Numbered from the stretch's first letter, positions 34,235-47,005 are shown. The stretch is DNA of 64,000 bases from Oxytricha trifallax (GCA_000711775.1 ARYC01017246.1:1-64000), one strand, 5' to 3'. Numbers and translations: made by a program. Notes: generated by a model not told the origin, from the sequence alone.

Positions 34235-36010
34235 ATAAATAATATATTAACTTAAGCGCTTTTAATTTGTTAAGTTAATTAAAATTATTATTATGATATT
34301 ATAAGTGAAAAATAATTGAAAAAGCAAATTTTGATTATTTTATTTATGATTTTAAGATATTTTTGTTTCTTAAAATATTTTTCTTCCAATATCAATATAG
34401 TTTATCTAGTTTATTTTTAGATTATTAAATTATAACACCTATCAAATAATTTCTAGTTTTTAAACAATTGTTGCCAAATCTGCTTTTTTCAATTTTTATC
34501 AATTTTAATAAGCAATATATAATTATAACATTGTTTGTAAGAAAGTAAAAATTAATTATTATAATATATTCTCTATGTTAGATAGAATAAATTCTAAATT
34601 TATATTTTGAGGGAGAAACCTTTAAGGACATTGGTAACTGTTTATTTCATTCAGATAAACTTAGTTTTAATAATATTTTACAAAATTATTAATGTAAAAA
34701 ATAATAAAGATTTCATTTTAATAAAAAAATCAAATTAAATATATATTCAATTTTTTAAAGGTTTTATAGTACATTTGAATGAATTTGTTAATTAAAAAAA
34801 TTAGGATATATGGAATCATTGAATTTTTTTAGATTTTTATTTAACTTTCTCACATAACACATAAAATCTTGATTAGTTATAAAATTTATAAGAACAAAAA
34901 TTTAAATATAATAATATTAAAACTAGTAATTAATACTAATAAAAAAATTGAAAAAATTAAATTAAAAATGTTTGATATCTAATTGATCGTTGCATATTTT
35001 TCAATGCAACATATTGAAGATAAAAATTTAATCATTTATCATAAATTATTGAAATTATTTATTATGGTCTAAACAACCAGCTTTAAATTCAAAATAATGT
35101 GTTAATTAATTTAATGAGTTTATAAATTAAATCTATTTGATTAATTAATTTAGTTATTATAATCTCTACTTTTATAATTTATAATAAATTTTCAGAAAAA
35201 CAAAGAAGAAATGGCACATAATAATTTTTCATTGTAAATTAAATCCATTAAACTAATAAAACTAATTATTTAATTATTTTTAGTTGTGTTATGACAATTT
35301 AAACTTAAAATATGGATTTTTAAGAGATAATGATTTTTAATTAAAAAGGAAGTTGGTTTTTTAATTTAATATTACAAATCCTACACTGAAGGTTAAGCAT
35401 TCAGAAATTTATTGAACAGTCATTATAAAAAATTAGTGAGATAAATTTCTTATAATATTTAGACCAAGAAATCTTTATTGGTAATTAAAAATAATATCAA
35501 AGAGTTAGCAAAAAAAAAAATAACATATTTAGAAAAGAAATCAAATTAGGGCCAGTTAATTTTTTCTAAACCTAGAAAATATGATATGTTCGATTGAGAA
35601 TATATGATCAACTTAACTTTACCTTTGAGGTGCTATTTTAACTCATTACTAATTCATATTAATAGAGTTAAATTTAAGGTGACTTGATCATATAATATAA
35701 TGCTAAGGTTAAACTCAATTTAGCTCTCTGGAGGCATTAGATAAATCAGGACCGGTAAGTAGAAGTCCGATAATTTTAAATTTTATATCAAACTAGTTGC
35801 ATTTTGTTTAAACTTGGACGAAGTTAACTGCCATTATTTTAATTATTTATTTACTTAATTACTTAATTTTATTCCCAATTAATAAATTTACAATGCTATT
35901 TTTCAAAATTATAATTACAAGAGAATTAAATTTTTCTCTAAACATCATCTATAAAAATTTAAATAAATAAAGGAGGGGTGGAACTTTCCTGCTTCCCTAA
36001 TATTTAATTT
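34235..36010. other. AT-rich spacer
   Basis: 1.8 kb. An imperfect hairpin-rich patch lies at about 35590-35720 (TATGATCAACTTAA and TTGATCATATAATA are partly complementary). GGAGGGGTGGAACTTTCCTG occurs at about 35971-35990. No gene recognised. Confidence 0.5.
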
Positions 36011-36632
36011 GGCTAGCAGGTCAAACACACCCCCCCATTATGTACTATTTTCTTTTTTTAGTCATGTGGAGTTTTTTACGCTAAGCAAGATTGTCGAAAG
36101 AGCCTTTTTCTTGCAAGGAATAGTCTTCGAGCTATGACAAAAATTTAATATATTTTTTTACATAAAAACATAAAAAAAATAGTAACAAAGTTAAAATATT
36201 TTTAGAATCTATATTTTATTAAAAATCATTGTTTTGGGGGTTTTGTCATATTTTGAGAAATAAAGTAATTATTAAAGTAATAATTTGAAAATTAATCATT
36301 TTTGACAATAAATTCATAATTAATGCTAAAATTATTAAATATGAACAAAAATGGTTTATTTTTTAAATTATTACTTTATTCCTCAAAATATGACAAAACC
36401 CCCAAAACAATTATTTTTAATAAAAATATAGATTCTAAAAATATTTTAACTTTATTACTATTTTTTTTATGTTTTTATGTAAAAAAATATATTAAATTTT
36501 GGTCATAGCTCGAAGACTATTCCTAGCAAGAAAAAGGCTCTTTCGACAATCTTGCTTAGCGTAAAAAACTCCACAAGACTAAAAAAAGAAAATAGTACAT
36601 AATGAGGGGGGGGGGTGTTTGACCTGCTAGCC
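36011..36632. mobile_element. Large palindrome with C-rich ends, element P2 (622 bp)
   Basis: Starts GGCTAGCAGGTCAAACACAC followed by a C run, and ends with the exact inverse. The arms of about 270-280 bp match closely: AATAGTCTTCGAGCTATGAC and TTTTGTCATATTTTGAG occur in both, inverted. The loop is about 50 bp near 36300-36350. GTTTTGGGGGTTTTG (36231-36245) and its inverse (36394-36408) resemble hypotrich telomere sequence with five Gs. The short frame at 36323-36508 is a by-product of the arm. Non-coding foldback element. Confidence 0.85.
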
Positions 36633-37510
36633 GAATAATTTTTTGAAAATTTCTGTATTTTTTATTTTTTAATTCAATTTTACCTAATTGATTGACAATA
36701 GGTTGATTCTAAAGTCATTTTCCACGATTTGACAAAACTATTTTATGAAAGTAATGAGATATAATTATTTATAAGTATAATTAATTGATTAAATTATTAG
36801 TAGTTTATCAGATATTTTTTATTTTAGTATTTCAATTTTTTCTCTCCTTTCAATTTTTTAAACTTTTACTTCTTTTTATTAAATGTAAAGCTAAATTAAA
36901 TTTAAGTAATAATTAGAAAGTCTAATCATAATATATAATAAACTCTTCCATTTTAATATTATCATTCACGATTTACCTAATTTTTTTTATCATTTAAAAG
37001 TTTGATAAATATTAAGTAAGGTTTATTTCCTCAAATGAAATCTTCATCAATTTTAAATGTTTAATCAATGATATAATATTATTAAAAATGGGATAGTTTG
37101 AATGAACAAAATGAGTCATTGGAATCCTAAAGAGTTAGCTCTCTCAGCAAAATAATTTTAAGATAGTATTTTTCTTGATATTGCCAATAAATATAATTAA
37201 CTTATACATTTCTTACAAAATAATTCAGATAACTATTTACTTAGTGCAGTAAAAAGTTGGAGATATTTTTAAAAGATTTTACAACTATTGCTCAACAAGA
37301 AAATATTTGACAACTATTTTTGAACTTATTTGACGAAATTTTACTAATATTAGAATCTAAAATAAGTTAGTTAATAATGGGATCATTAATTATTACATTT
37401 TAAGAAACAAAGTTTAATAAATTATTTTTTTAATTTATAATTAGTGATGATAATATTGATACTTAGCAAATTAAAAGGACCTAAATATATATATATTATA
37501 TGTTATTAAT
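36633..37510. other. AT-rich spacer
   Basis: About 880 bp between palindrome P2 and the stop of copy 1F. Nothing recognised. Confidence 0.5.
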
Positions 37511-38848
37511 TCAGAAAATACCCATGATTGCCTCCAACTCTAGATAACTACATACATATAATTTAATTGATAATTTTTCACTCTCTGTTATCTTATCTAA
37601 TTTAAGTGCTAGTTGACATTTTTTCATTGATTTCGACAAATCCTTCAATGAAATCTATTAGAATTAATAACATTTCTGTTTTTTAATTTCTTCTGATAGT
37701 ATTTATTAAAACCCTTTCTTACGGACACTTTCGAAATCAGAATATTTGTAATAGTTTGGCTGTTATATCGAAAATAAAGGAGCAACTATATGAACATCAA
37801 AATTTGCTGGAAAGAAGCAAGTTTCAAGGACTTATTACATAAATGTTTAAAATCCAAAAATAATCTTGATTTTAAATGAGGATGAGTAATTTTGAATAAG
37901 CTTATCCCTTAATGACTTAAGTCTTTCTAGATCATTAACCTGAAAAGTAAGAGAATTTAACAACTTAAAGCTTATTATTTCTTCATTTTACAATTCAAAT
38001 TTTAAGAACTATTCATTTTATTAAATAAATCTTGAATATGTTTGCCTTGATGATTACTAATTAACAATTTTTATTCTTTAAATACTTTATTATTGTAATA
38101 ATTATTCAATGCAATATTTATGAAGTCGGGTGTTTATTAAATGGATATTCTTTGCTTAAACCATATTACCAATGAATTAGGGGTCTGTTATTTCTGAAAA
38201 TTCGAATACAAATTTTATCGATTACAAGTTGTAAAGTATATTTGAAGTAAAAATTTCATCTCTTAAAGTTTAAAATTCTTAACTGTTTGAAGCTTTTGCT
38301 GCTTTATAATTCTTAAATTTTCATAATAAATTCCGACCAATATCAGAATATTGAATGTGAATTTCTTGGGTGTCTTGTAAACATTCTTAAATTGTAAGTT
38401 AATTTTAAGAATGCATGAACCAAAGCATTAACATATTTTTTTTGACTTTTTGGTTATGAAATTTTTCAAGTATTTCTACTGATTTAAAGTTATGTGCATC
38501 TCTGTAATTTTGAATTTGAAAGCTCATTTAGATTTAATTAAGTCTACTTTTTGGGAATGTTTCAATGAAATAATTGAAGTATTATGTTTCATTGAGTTAT
38601 ATTCACAAAACTTGATTAAAAACATAATGATTGCTGAAGTTTTGTAAATATTTTAAATCTATCATTAAACTTGCTCTTTACCCATATTTGAATCCAATAT
38701 AAAATCTTTGACATTTTTTGGAATTATTTTCCATATTTTTCAATTAAAGCAAATTTTTTCTTTCCTATGTTGACAGCTTTACAAATATCTTAAATGCATA
38801 ATTCATATTGAAGAAGCTATAAACTTTAAGTCTAATACTTTCTTTCAT
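37511..38848 (-). pseudogene. Group 1 family gene, copy 1F, one nonsense TGA
   Basis: 446 codons from ATG 38848 to TGA 37511-37513, start MKESIRLKVYSFFNMNYAFK. An in-frame TGA at 38603-38605 (NQVL*IQLN) stands where the inverted partner 1E has TAA (Gln); this is a single A-to-G change on the coding strand. The 1E nonsense site is normal here (INTRLHKYC). The second half was not checked codon by codon, so further lesions are possible. AT box CTTAAATATTTAAAAT at 38938-38953. Confidence 0.72.
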
Positions 38849-39635
38849 TTATATCTTAAATAAGGATTATTGAAATTATTTTAAATAAATAAATAAAAAT
38901 ATAATTAGAGCTTTTAATGTCTCATTATTATCACAATCTTAAATATTTAAAATAACAGAATTTTAAATATTAAAATGAGTTGCTTAAGTTATAAGAAATT
39001 ATTATATCAATTATTATTTATCTAAAAATTCGTTAACGTTTTTAAATTAGATAAATCTAATACTTTATGAAAGAATAAAATAGATATATTTAAATTTAAG
39101 ATATCAATATTTGCAAACTTGTTAATTTATAATTTACTTCCAATAATTTTTGATTTCATGATATTTTTTCTTTCTTATAATAAGAAACAAATAACTTTTA
39201 GTGACTTTACTTAAATTAAAATTTCAGATATTTAGCAACGTATTCATATTTTCCTCTTTAAATAGCATTTTGACAAATATTGTTTATTCAATTACTATTT
39301 ATATTAGCATTACCTTTAACGACTGATAAATTAAACAATTACTTTCCTTTCATTTTTAATTTGTTAAAATATTTTATTTTTTATTTATTTAATTGAAGTT
39401 TTACATTAATTAGTCATCAATCTTTTTGGAATTATTATATAAATTCTTCAAAAAAATCAAAAGAGATTAAATTTTATAATCATACATGTATATTTAAATT
39501 TTAGGAGAAGTAATGCTTTAAAAAAATATTCAACTTTAAATATGAAATAAAAATAAATATTCAACTATTTGAAATTTATTATTAATAAAGTTATAATTCA
39601 AATTTGCTTATTAATCTTAGTTTACTTCTTTAAAA
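38849..39635. other. Upstream region of copy 1F and AT-rich spacer
   Basis: The first 100 bp, with the AT box, mirrors the upstream region of copy 1E. The remainder is AT-rich without recognised genes. Confidence 0.5.
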
Positions 39636-39639
39636 CTAA

Positions 39640-39825
39640 GACATTTTGGTACTAGTTCGATAAAGAATTTAAATTTAGCTGGACTTTACTAATGGCGGTA
39701 CCACTCTATCTTATCACGGATGCGATAGAGTGGTACCGAAAGTTAAATACCACGAATTTAAATAATTAATTTATTAAATTTTATTTAACTTCTTAAATCA
39801 ATTGTATTCCTACAATAATAACTAA
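39640..39825. mobile_element. Foldback MITE, copy 4, short form
   Basis: Contains TTTAGCTGGACTTTACTAAT and CCTACAATAATA as in copies 1 and 2, but the middle is reduced to a tight hairpin: GGTACCACTCTATC (39697-39710) and its perfect inverse (39724-39737) around 13 nt. A deleted derivative of the same family. Confidence 0.65.
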
Positions 39826-41183
39826 ATAATATCCTTATCATCAATAACTATTTAATAAAGAATTAAAAAATTTAATTACTATATAGTTTAATATAGTTTC
39901 ATAAATTTGCATAAGTTCTAATAAAAATATGTGAATAATTTTTACAATTTGTAAGACACAATTAAATAATAATTATTGTTAGAATTCATTTGAATTGAGA
40001 AATTAAAATAATTATAATATACAATGATATAAATGGCAGTTATTTTCATTTAACCTTAAGAATATATCTTTACTACACAGCATGTTTAATTCATTGCATT
40101 GTTGAAACGAGTTAAACCATCACTTTATTTTAATTGATTTAATATCAAATTAATTTATAACTATGTTTCTTAAATGTTGCCATTAAATAGTACAGAAAAG
40201 AAGAAAGTTCTATATAAATTTCTTGTAAACTAATACAATATATATTAATCTAATTACTTATAATATCAATATGATTTTATAATTTGATGTTTTTAATTAA
40301 AACACTCTCTCAAATAAGAATGTATTTCGAGAATTTAAAAATAGGGAATAAAAAATGAATTTAAAAAGCCTTTTAAATTCTATATTTTACAGTGTAATAA
40401 TACTACTTATGGATACCTCAAGAGAGCTTAAACATGGAAAATTCACCATGATAAAAATATTTCCAAAATTTAATGACCACGATCCCAAAAAATTTTAATA
40501 TTATAGATATCAATTAAAAAAATAAAAAATAAAAATAATGAATTTTAGTTTTATATCTTATTGTAATTAACTGCTTAGGTATTCAAATGTTTTAAGATCG
40601 TGATCATTTGATTATTAAAATTCTTTTTCATTGTGAATTTCAATGTTCAAGCTCTGCAGGAGTATTCGAAAATTTTCTATTCCTAAGGAGGTCATTTTAT
40701 ATTCCATTCTTAGGGTGTATCCACACTTATTATTATTTGCTAACATTATATTGAATAACTTAGTATAAAAAGTAAATCATCTTGAAATAAACAAATTAAA
40801 TAACTTATTTAGTCGAAATATATTTATGAATTTAATATTTAAGACTTTATTTAGCCTTTAAATTATTAGCTATTTTGTAAGATGTTATATTTAAAGCAAA
40901 TTTTCGTTTAAGTCAAATGACAGAATTAGAAGGTTTCATATATTTATTTTAATAAATGGAGAATATTTATAAAAACATTTAAACATGACTCAATGCTTTA
41001 TATTAGCCTATTTAAAATAGAAATTATAAAAATTGAACTAATTTATAATTAATAATATTAATTCATGTTTGGTTTAAAAACATTAAAGTAGAATTATCTT
41101 CTCCCATTTTATAAATTTTATTAAAAAAAAATAAATTAAAACTAAGCAAGTTATAAGTTATATATCAAATATTTTAGTAAAAT
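39826..41183. other. AT-rich spacer with an imperfect foldback at 40.4-40.7 kb
   Basis: A weak inverted repeat spans about 40421-40655: AGAGAGCTTAAACATGGAAA on the left against TTCAATGTTCAAGCTCT on the right, with GACCACGATCCC against GATCGTGATC inside. It looks like an old foldback element. No gene recognised in this 1.36 kb. Confidence 0.5.
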
Positions 41184-42533
41184 TCAAAACACTCCCATAA
41201 TGGCCTTTAATTGTAAATAGTTGCATATATAAACATGCAATGACTATTTCTAGCCACCTTCTTCTTATTTATCATTTTTTTAAACTCTAAATGCTAGTTG
41301 AGAGTTCTTCAATGATTTTGGCAAATCTTTGAATTAAATAAATTCAAATTCAAAGCTTTTATAATTTTGGATCTCTTCTATTAATAACTCAAGAAATGCT
41401 TTTGTTTGATATCTTTGAAAATCTGAGTATTAGAAATAATGCTTTGCATCAAATATTGTAAATATAGGTGCAACTATTTAAACCTCAAAATTTCCTGGAA
41501 AAAAGTAAGTTTAAATGAGCTGTCTAATCGAAATTTTGTAGCCTATAATAATCTTAATTTTAAACTTTGTCAAGTAATTTTCTATCAGTAATCTCTTTAA
41601 TTTCTCAAATTTTTCGAAATTGTTAATCTAAATTGTAAGTTACTTTAACTTACTAAAATTAATAATCTCGTCCTCTGTCATTTCATATTTAAAATTTTTT
41701 AAATCTATTTAGAGCTTGGCTAGTTCTTTTTCTTTTGGGGATTATTAATGAATGATCTTTATTTTTTCTATGTTTTAGAATTACAATAATCTGTCAATGC
41801 AATACTAACGAAGACCAGTATTAATTAATTGTATATTCTTGATTTAGACCATATTACCAAGGAATTATGGATCTATAATAGCTGAGTTTAGAAAGACATA
41901 CTTTGTAGCTTACAAATCAAAGCTAATGTCCTATGAAAATATTTAATTTCTTAAAGTCTGATATGTTTAATTGTTCATTCGTTTATAATACTCATATTCC
42001 TTAAAAATTTCATAGAATTTAAATCCTATTATTGAATTGCAAATGTAAATTTCTGGAATGTCTCGCAAATTTTATTGAACCTGTAAATGCTCATTAATAA
42101 GTGAATCTTATATTTTTAACTATTATTTTTCAACAATTTAATTGTGAATGTTTTTTAGTACATTAATAGAATCAAATTAATGAGGGGTAGAATTATAATT
42201 CTTAATTATAAAACTAAACTTAACTAATTTTATTCTGTTTAATGGGAATAATTCAATGAAAAATTCAAAGTATTAAGTAATTCTGAAATCTTAATTTGGA
42301 TTCTACTAAAATACATAATGATTGCTGAAACTTTGCAAATATTTTAAATCAATGTATAAGTTTGGTCTTTATTTTAATGAAATGTAGAACTTTCCCTTAT
42401 CATTCTTGTAATTATCCATATTTTTTAATAATTATAGATTTCTTCTATCGATAGTTGATAATTTGGCAAAAATTCTAAAAGCTTCATTCATGCTGAAGAA
42501 GCTGTAAGTTTATAATCTTTAGCTTTATCTCAT
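41184..42533 (-). CDS. Group 1 family protein, copy 1G, 449 aa, intact
   Basis: 450 codons from ATG 42533 to TGA 41184-41186, read codon by codon without an internal TGA. Start MRQSQRLQTYSFFSMNEAFR, then KLSTIDR, closest to copy 1D. Landmarks: YIDLKYLQSFSNHYV, IIDPQFLGNM, YCIDRLLQF, FSKLKQLTIQINNFEKFEKL, FKIKIIIGYKISIRQLI, YFFPGNFEV, LPKSLKNSQLA and YICNYLQLKAIMGVF. No clear AT palindrome stands at the usual place; GAATATTAAAC near 42594 is the nearest candidate. Function unknown. Confidence 0.82.
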
Positions 42534-43003
42534 CAAAATGTTGATTGTTTTTCTAAATTTATAATATAATTATATTAACTATTTTAAATAGAGAATATTA
42601 AACAATAAAATTACTTCCATAAAACTGAATATTCATTATAAAAATTGAGAAATTATTATTTAAAAAACGAAAATAATTCTCTTGAATTATATAATTAATA
42701 TAAATATTATCCTTTGATTCAAATGCCAATGTGCATCATCATTTATTATATACTTTTTTTAAGGTTATTTTATTATAAAAAAATCTATTGGAATTTTATT
42801 TTATAAAGAACAACAAATATAGGGGGGATTCTTCTGCACTATTTTACGATTATAAAAAATTTTATGGAAGTTTCCTGAACCAAAATATTTTTTAATTTAA
42901 TTAATCTTCATGAAAACTATCCACCAACTTCCGGTCTAATTATTTTGTTTTAATTATTCATAATTTATTTATCAATTTGTCAATATCTCTATTAGCTTGG
43001 ATT
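42534..43003. other. AT-rich spacer before TBE-B
   Basis: Contains GGGGGGATTCTTCTGCAC (about 42822) and GGAAGTTTCCTGAACC (about 42866), members of the scattered GGAAGTTTCCTG motif. Ends with ATT directly before TBE-B. Confidence 0.5.
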
Positions 43004-43144
43004 CAAAACCCCAAAACCCCTTAATGAGGTTTATAAGTGCTTTGATTTGTAGGGAATTTGTTAGGGTTTGGGGTTATTAATTTGTTTTAATGTGAAATTT
43101 ATAGTAAATGTATTTAAATTAATCATTCAAAGTGAACTCTTGGA

Positions 43145-44564
43145 TCATGTAATAGAGGTCTGAAGTTTATTTTACTCAACCACTATTCTATTTATCAATT
43201 TATATGTCTTATATCGAGTTTGATTTTATTATTATTTACTCTGCCATTTGTTTCAACGATTGAGATACTCTTGTTTGTTAAAAAATTGCTTTATTCTTTG
43301 TTTTGCGTCTTTCTCACACCTTGTAGAGTAGTAATCGTTGCGAGGCATATCGCACTCTATCATTATTGCTGCTAAAGCCCACATATCCCATTATAAGTCT
43401 CTCTTTAGTCTTCTCTTTCTGGATAATAGCCTGGAGTTCCCATAACACTTCCAAGCCCTTATACTTCCTCTCTTAAGGCTCTGTTGAAATCAATAATTGC
43501 TACTTTACTGGTGAAAAATTCAACATTATATTCTCAGGTTTGAGATCTCTGTGAACAAAGCCTAACTTATGAAGCTCTTTGATACCTTGTATAGCTTAAG
43601 TATTCTATTAATGCAATTTATCTATGATTTCTTTGATCAGTTATGAAATCTCTGAGTGTCATTTCAAAGAGTGGTAGTCTGAAAGCTACATGATCTTTGG
43701 CAAGGAGAACAGCATCTAGCTTTATTAAGTATTTGCACTCTTTAAACTTAGCCTGAGTGAGTACTTAATACTCATTAGTAAACTCCATTTAATATTTATC
43801 ATCACTAAGGAGATAGTTGAAAGGATATACCTTGTAAGCATACTGATGATCCTTAATAACTTTCTTGTCATAGGAGTCCTCTAGAATTAGGTAGCTTTAG
43901 AGAGAAGTATCTAAATCAATCTATGCAAGTACTGGAATTTTCTTGTATTATATTTCAATCATGATTTTAGTGACCTCTGATGCTAAGAGATTGCGTGCAA
44001 TCCTCACATACTCTGATTCGCTTGCTTGTTAATGCTCAGCAACTTATAGAGGCTCCCTTGCTTTTCTTTTGTTGAGCAACTTCAGTTGAGTGTCTTAATC
44101 TTCAACTTCTATTTCTTTCTTGTGGGCTTTAAAAAATGTTTCTTTGAGTCTCTTGTATGAGAGTACTGCTTATGGAACTCAAAGCAATCATACTTTCCAT
44201 CAACTTTGTCATGCTTTAAGTATACAGTAGGCTTAGCTTCCTTATGGACCTTCATTTGCCTGTACCAGCTGATTTATGAGTGAAGTCTCTTTCACACTTC
44301 TCACAAAAATATAATTCACCTTCCTCTGCTTACATTGAAATTTCATTTCTAACTTTCTCCTCCTCACTGTCTCCCACACACTTTGTTTGCCATTTATTTT
44401 CTATTATTAATTTCTATTTTAAAAACAGAGACCTCAAGTGATAGCTCTGGTAGTTCCTTATGAGAGTTTAACTCGCAGCTATCACACTTTTTATTGCTGC
44501 CATAGGTAAGTCTCATTTAGTTTGATGAAAGTGCTGTTGTTTTTCTCAAAATGTTAGCGCTCAT
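43145..44564 (-). pseudogene. TBE-B zinc-finger / protein-kinase-like ORF, broken
   Basis: Starts MSANILRKTTALSSN at 44564. The first finger region (FCEKCERDFTHKSAG) is shifted just after the second Cys pair, and the second finger has lost its first Cys-x2-Cys pair (YDCFEFHKQYSHTRDSKKH). The kinase part keeps HRDLKPEN at 43530-43553, DFN in place of DFG, and GTPGYYPE, but changes frame between them and again before LHKLGFVHRD. An early TGA lies near 44370. The C-terminal boundary is approximate. Confidence 0.75.
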
Positions 44565-45098
44565 ATTTAAATTTAAATTTTAAATTATAAAACTGCCTCT
44601 ATAACTCAAAGCTCATAAGGGACTTTGCAAGCCTAAAAGATTTAACGGGAAATCTTAGAGTGTTAGAGAAGAAAAATGAATATTGGGAGACGATCCAGCT
44701 CTAAACATGGGTGATAGAGTAACAATTTTTACTATCAATAATAAGTTGATTATAGTACGTACCGATTTTAGGAGGTGCACCTAATTAAGTACGTACTGCT
44801 TTAGGAGTTATTTTGCGATTTTATGATTAAATTTAGGGTGCTCCTAATTAAGTACTAGCATTAATTAATGCTCCTAATTAAGTACATTCCAATTTAAATT
44901 AAAAAATATGGAACTATAACAGTAGAAATTGATATAAATCTCTCAAGTTTGAAACGAGTTCTCAAAACCTTCTCCATATCCTTCTTAGAGGTTGACCTCC
45001 TATAGGATGCCAATATTTAATAGTAAGTTTTACAGAGAGTATATAATTGAAATCAATAAACTTAAATTTAAATATCATTTCTTAGATCTGTAAACAAG
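44565..45098. promoter_or_regulatory. TBE-B divergent intergenic region with CACCTAATTAAGTACGTAC repeats
   Basis: Between the starts of the kinase and 22-kDa type genes. From about 44750 to 44890 it has repeated, partly palindromic units (TTAGGAGGTGCACCTAATTA, AAGTACGTAC, GCTCCTAATTAAGTA) that correspond to the TTAGGAGCACCACCTAATTA units of TBE-A. Likely promoter or binding-site array; inferred. Confidence 0.55.
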
Positions 45099-45848
45099 AT
45101 GGAGTCAATGAATGATGCAATGAAAAGAGTGCCAATCACAAGAATTTATTCAAAGATTTAGAAGCAAGAAGGATTTGCATCGCTACCTGGAGCAGCAAGG
45201 TAATAAACTCATAGTTGCTAATCTTTATTATGTAGATGGTTTGTTCTTGCCAACGATGGAAGGTACTAAAATTTCATAGTTAGATACTCTGAGAAGAGAA
45301 GAAAGCATTGAAAACTTAAGATGTAAAATTTGCAGAGATTCCTAACTATCCTGAAATTTTCGTGACTAGCTTATATGATAATGCTATGAACGACCTAGAG
45401 GTTTCGCATAACCTGCCTACAAAGAAGCAGTTGTCAAATAAACTGCCTGAAAGAAACTATTTTTTTGGTATACTTGCAACAATTAAAGGTGATTACTTGA
45501 AAGAAATAATTCAAGAATCTCATAAGAAAAGGTACAGCAGGATAAATAAGGGATAAAGATAAGTGAGAATTTGCTATCATAGCTGCAGAAGTATCCTTAA
45601 ATTTCAAGCAAGATTTGCAGGTTAACTCTTTAGAAAAATCTGGTACTGGCATTTTCTTGATGAAGGAATAGAGCAAGCTTCACAGAGAGCGAAAGTCGCA
45701 GACAAAGTATGAAGTTAGCAAAAGGCTTTATTCAAATATTAAGCAGCCAGAGTCAATGAACATAGATGCAAGAAGAAACTTAGGAGGAGGGAAGCAAAGA
45801 AATAGAAGGAAAGAAAGAGAAGCCAGCTCCCTCTAAAGAATTTTAAAT
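45099..45848 (+). pseudogene. TBE-B '22-kDa' type ORF, frameshifted
   Basis: Homologous to 16992-17782: MESMNDAMKR at the start, NLPTKKQLSNKLPERNYFF in the middle, and a charged tail ending at ATGTGA near 45850. One extra base near 45129, a shift near 45290 and another near 45535 break the frame. The introns are kept in place: intron 1 at 45200-45235 (36 nt, GTAATAAACT...TATGTAG) and a 26-nt segment at the second site that starts GCAAG and ends CTTTAG, so it would be a GC-AG intron. The conserved intron lengths support the gene model in TBE-A. Confidence 0.75.
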
Positions 45849-45861
45849 GTGACTTATATAT

Positions 45862-46925
45862 TCATTAACTTAACTACAAAACTTATTTATATACATTTAC
45901 TCTCCCTTCTTTGGCACTCTTTTAAGCCAACAAATTATCTACTCTCTTCGCTGAGCTTTTTATAAAGTCTACTGTATCGAGAGGTAGGCCATGCATCAGA
46001 TGGTATAGCAGCAGTTTCTTAAAATGAACTTTTAATTTACCCCAGTAGAACTCAATTCCATTAAACTATGGACTGTAAGGTACGTTGAACACTGGTGTTA
46101 TTCTTAGTTGTTAATAACTCTTCCTTGTTTCTTTAGTCTTATGAACAGAAAGATTATCAACAAACAGTATAATCTCTTATTCAGGGTACTTCTCTCTCAG
46201 CTGTTCTAAGAACTTAATATATTGCTCTGTCTTAATTGAGCGAGGATGAATAACATAAGTTTCTAAACCAGCATCCTCGCTAATACCTCCAAGAATTGCC
46301 ATTGTTTATACCTTGACTTTTTAGTCATATACTTCTATATTACTATGCCTCTTATACCAAGACTTCTAGATGAAAGTGTTGAAGGTAAACACAGCCTCGT
46401 CAGCATGAATAAACTTAATATTATTCTATTAGGCTCTCTGCATTTAATTATAAATATAATTTAAGTTGTTGTTGTAAAATGGCAGAGTGAAATCAATTAC
46501 TCTCTTGATACGATTTACACCTTTGTAAGAGATACCGTTTCGTTTATAAATGTTTGCAACAGATTATGCAGAGATCTTCAACTCAGGGAACTGGCGGTGA
46601 AACATAGTAGCTCGTTGGTTGAGAGAGAAGTGAGCCCAATACTTCAAAATTTTTTCATTAATAAGATAGTCAATATGCTTCTATTGAAAGTTTGACTTCC
46701 TCTAAACTTAGAATTCAGCTACTATTGCTTTAGTTAAACAGCTAAAAGGCAGTGAGAGCGGACAGTTGATGGACTTCGCTTTGACAGCAGTGCAATTGAC
46801 TTATAATTAAGTACTGGTTTGACTTATTCACTGTATGTATCACATCCATATCGAAGCCTAAACACTAAATCTATACATTCTTCATCATAAATAGACGCCA
46901 AAAGCTTGTAATTTTTGTCTCGCAT
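45862..46925 (-). pseudogene. TBE-B transposase (42-kDa type), one frameshift
   Basis: Starts MRDKNYKLLASIYDEECIDL at 46925; TGA at 45862-45864. A net one-base shift lies near 46680-46700, just before KHIDYLINEK. Downstream the frame is open to the end and keeps all three catalytic residues: IHADEAVF, LFVDNLSVHKT and NGIEFYWGKLK. Apart from that single shift the gene looks functional, so it decayed recently or the shift is an error. Confidence 0.8.
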
Positions 46926-47005
46926 TTAATTAATAACCCCAACCCCTAACAAATTCTCTGCAAATCAAAGCCTTTATAAACCTCATTAAGGATTTTGGGG
47001 TTTTG

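Larger units (their letters stand above)
43004..47005. mobile_element. TBE-type transposon B (4002 bp), decayed
   Basis: Left end CAAAACCCCAAAACCCC. The right end is the inverse with a mutated inner repeat (GGATTTTGGGGTTTTG). The inverted repeats are about 80 bp (TTAATGAGGTTTATAA in both). The flanks are ATT on the left and AAT on the right, so the target duplication is imperfect. Gene order is as in TBE-A, and all three genes carry frameshifts. Clearly diverged from TBE-A, so it is a separate, older insertion or a different TBE subfamily. Confidence 0.93.

Noticed and set aside
35590-35720. Hairpin-rich patch
   Set aside because: Pairing is short and imperfect; not enough to call an element.
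36323-36508. 61-codon plus-strand frame
   Set aside because: Falls inside an arm of palindrome P2 and is low-complexity Lys/Leu/Phe; explained by the repeat.
45434-45676. 80-codon minus-strand frame inside TBE-B
   Set aside because: Antisense to the 22-kDa type ORF, whose homology to TBE-A is on the plus strand.
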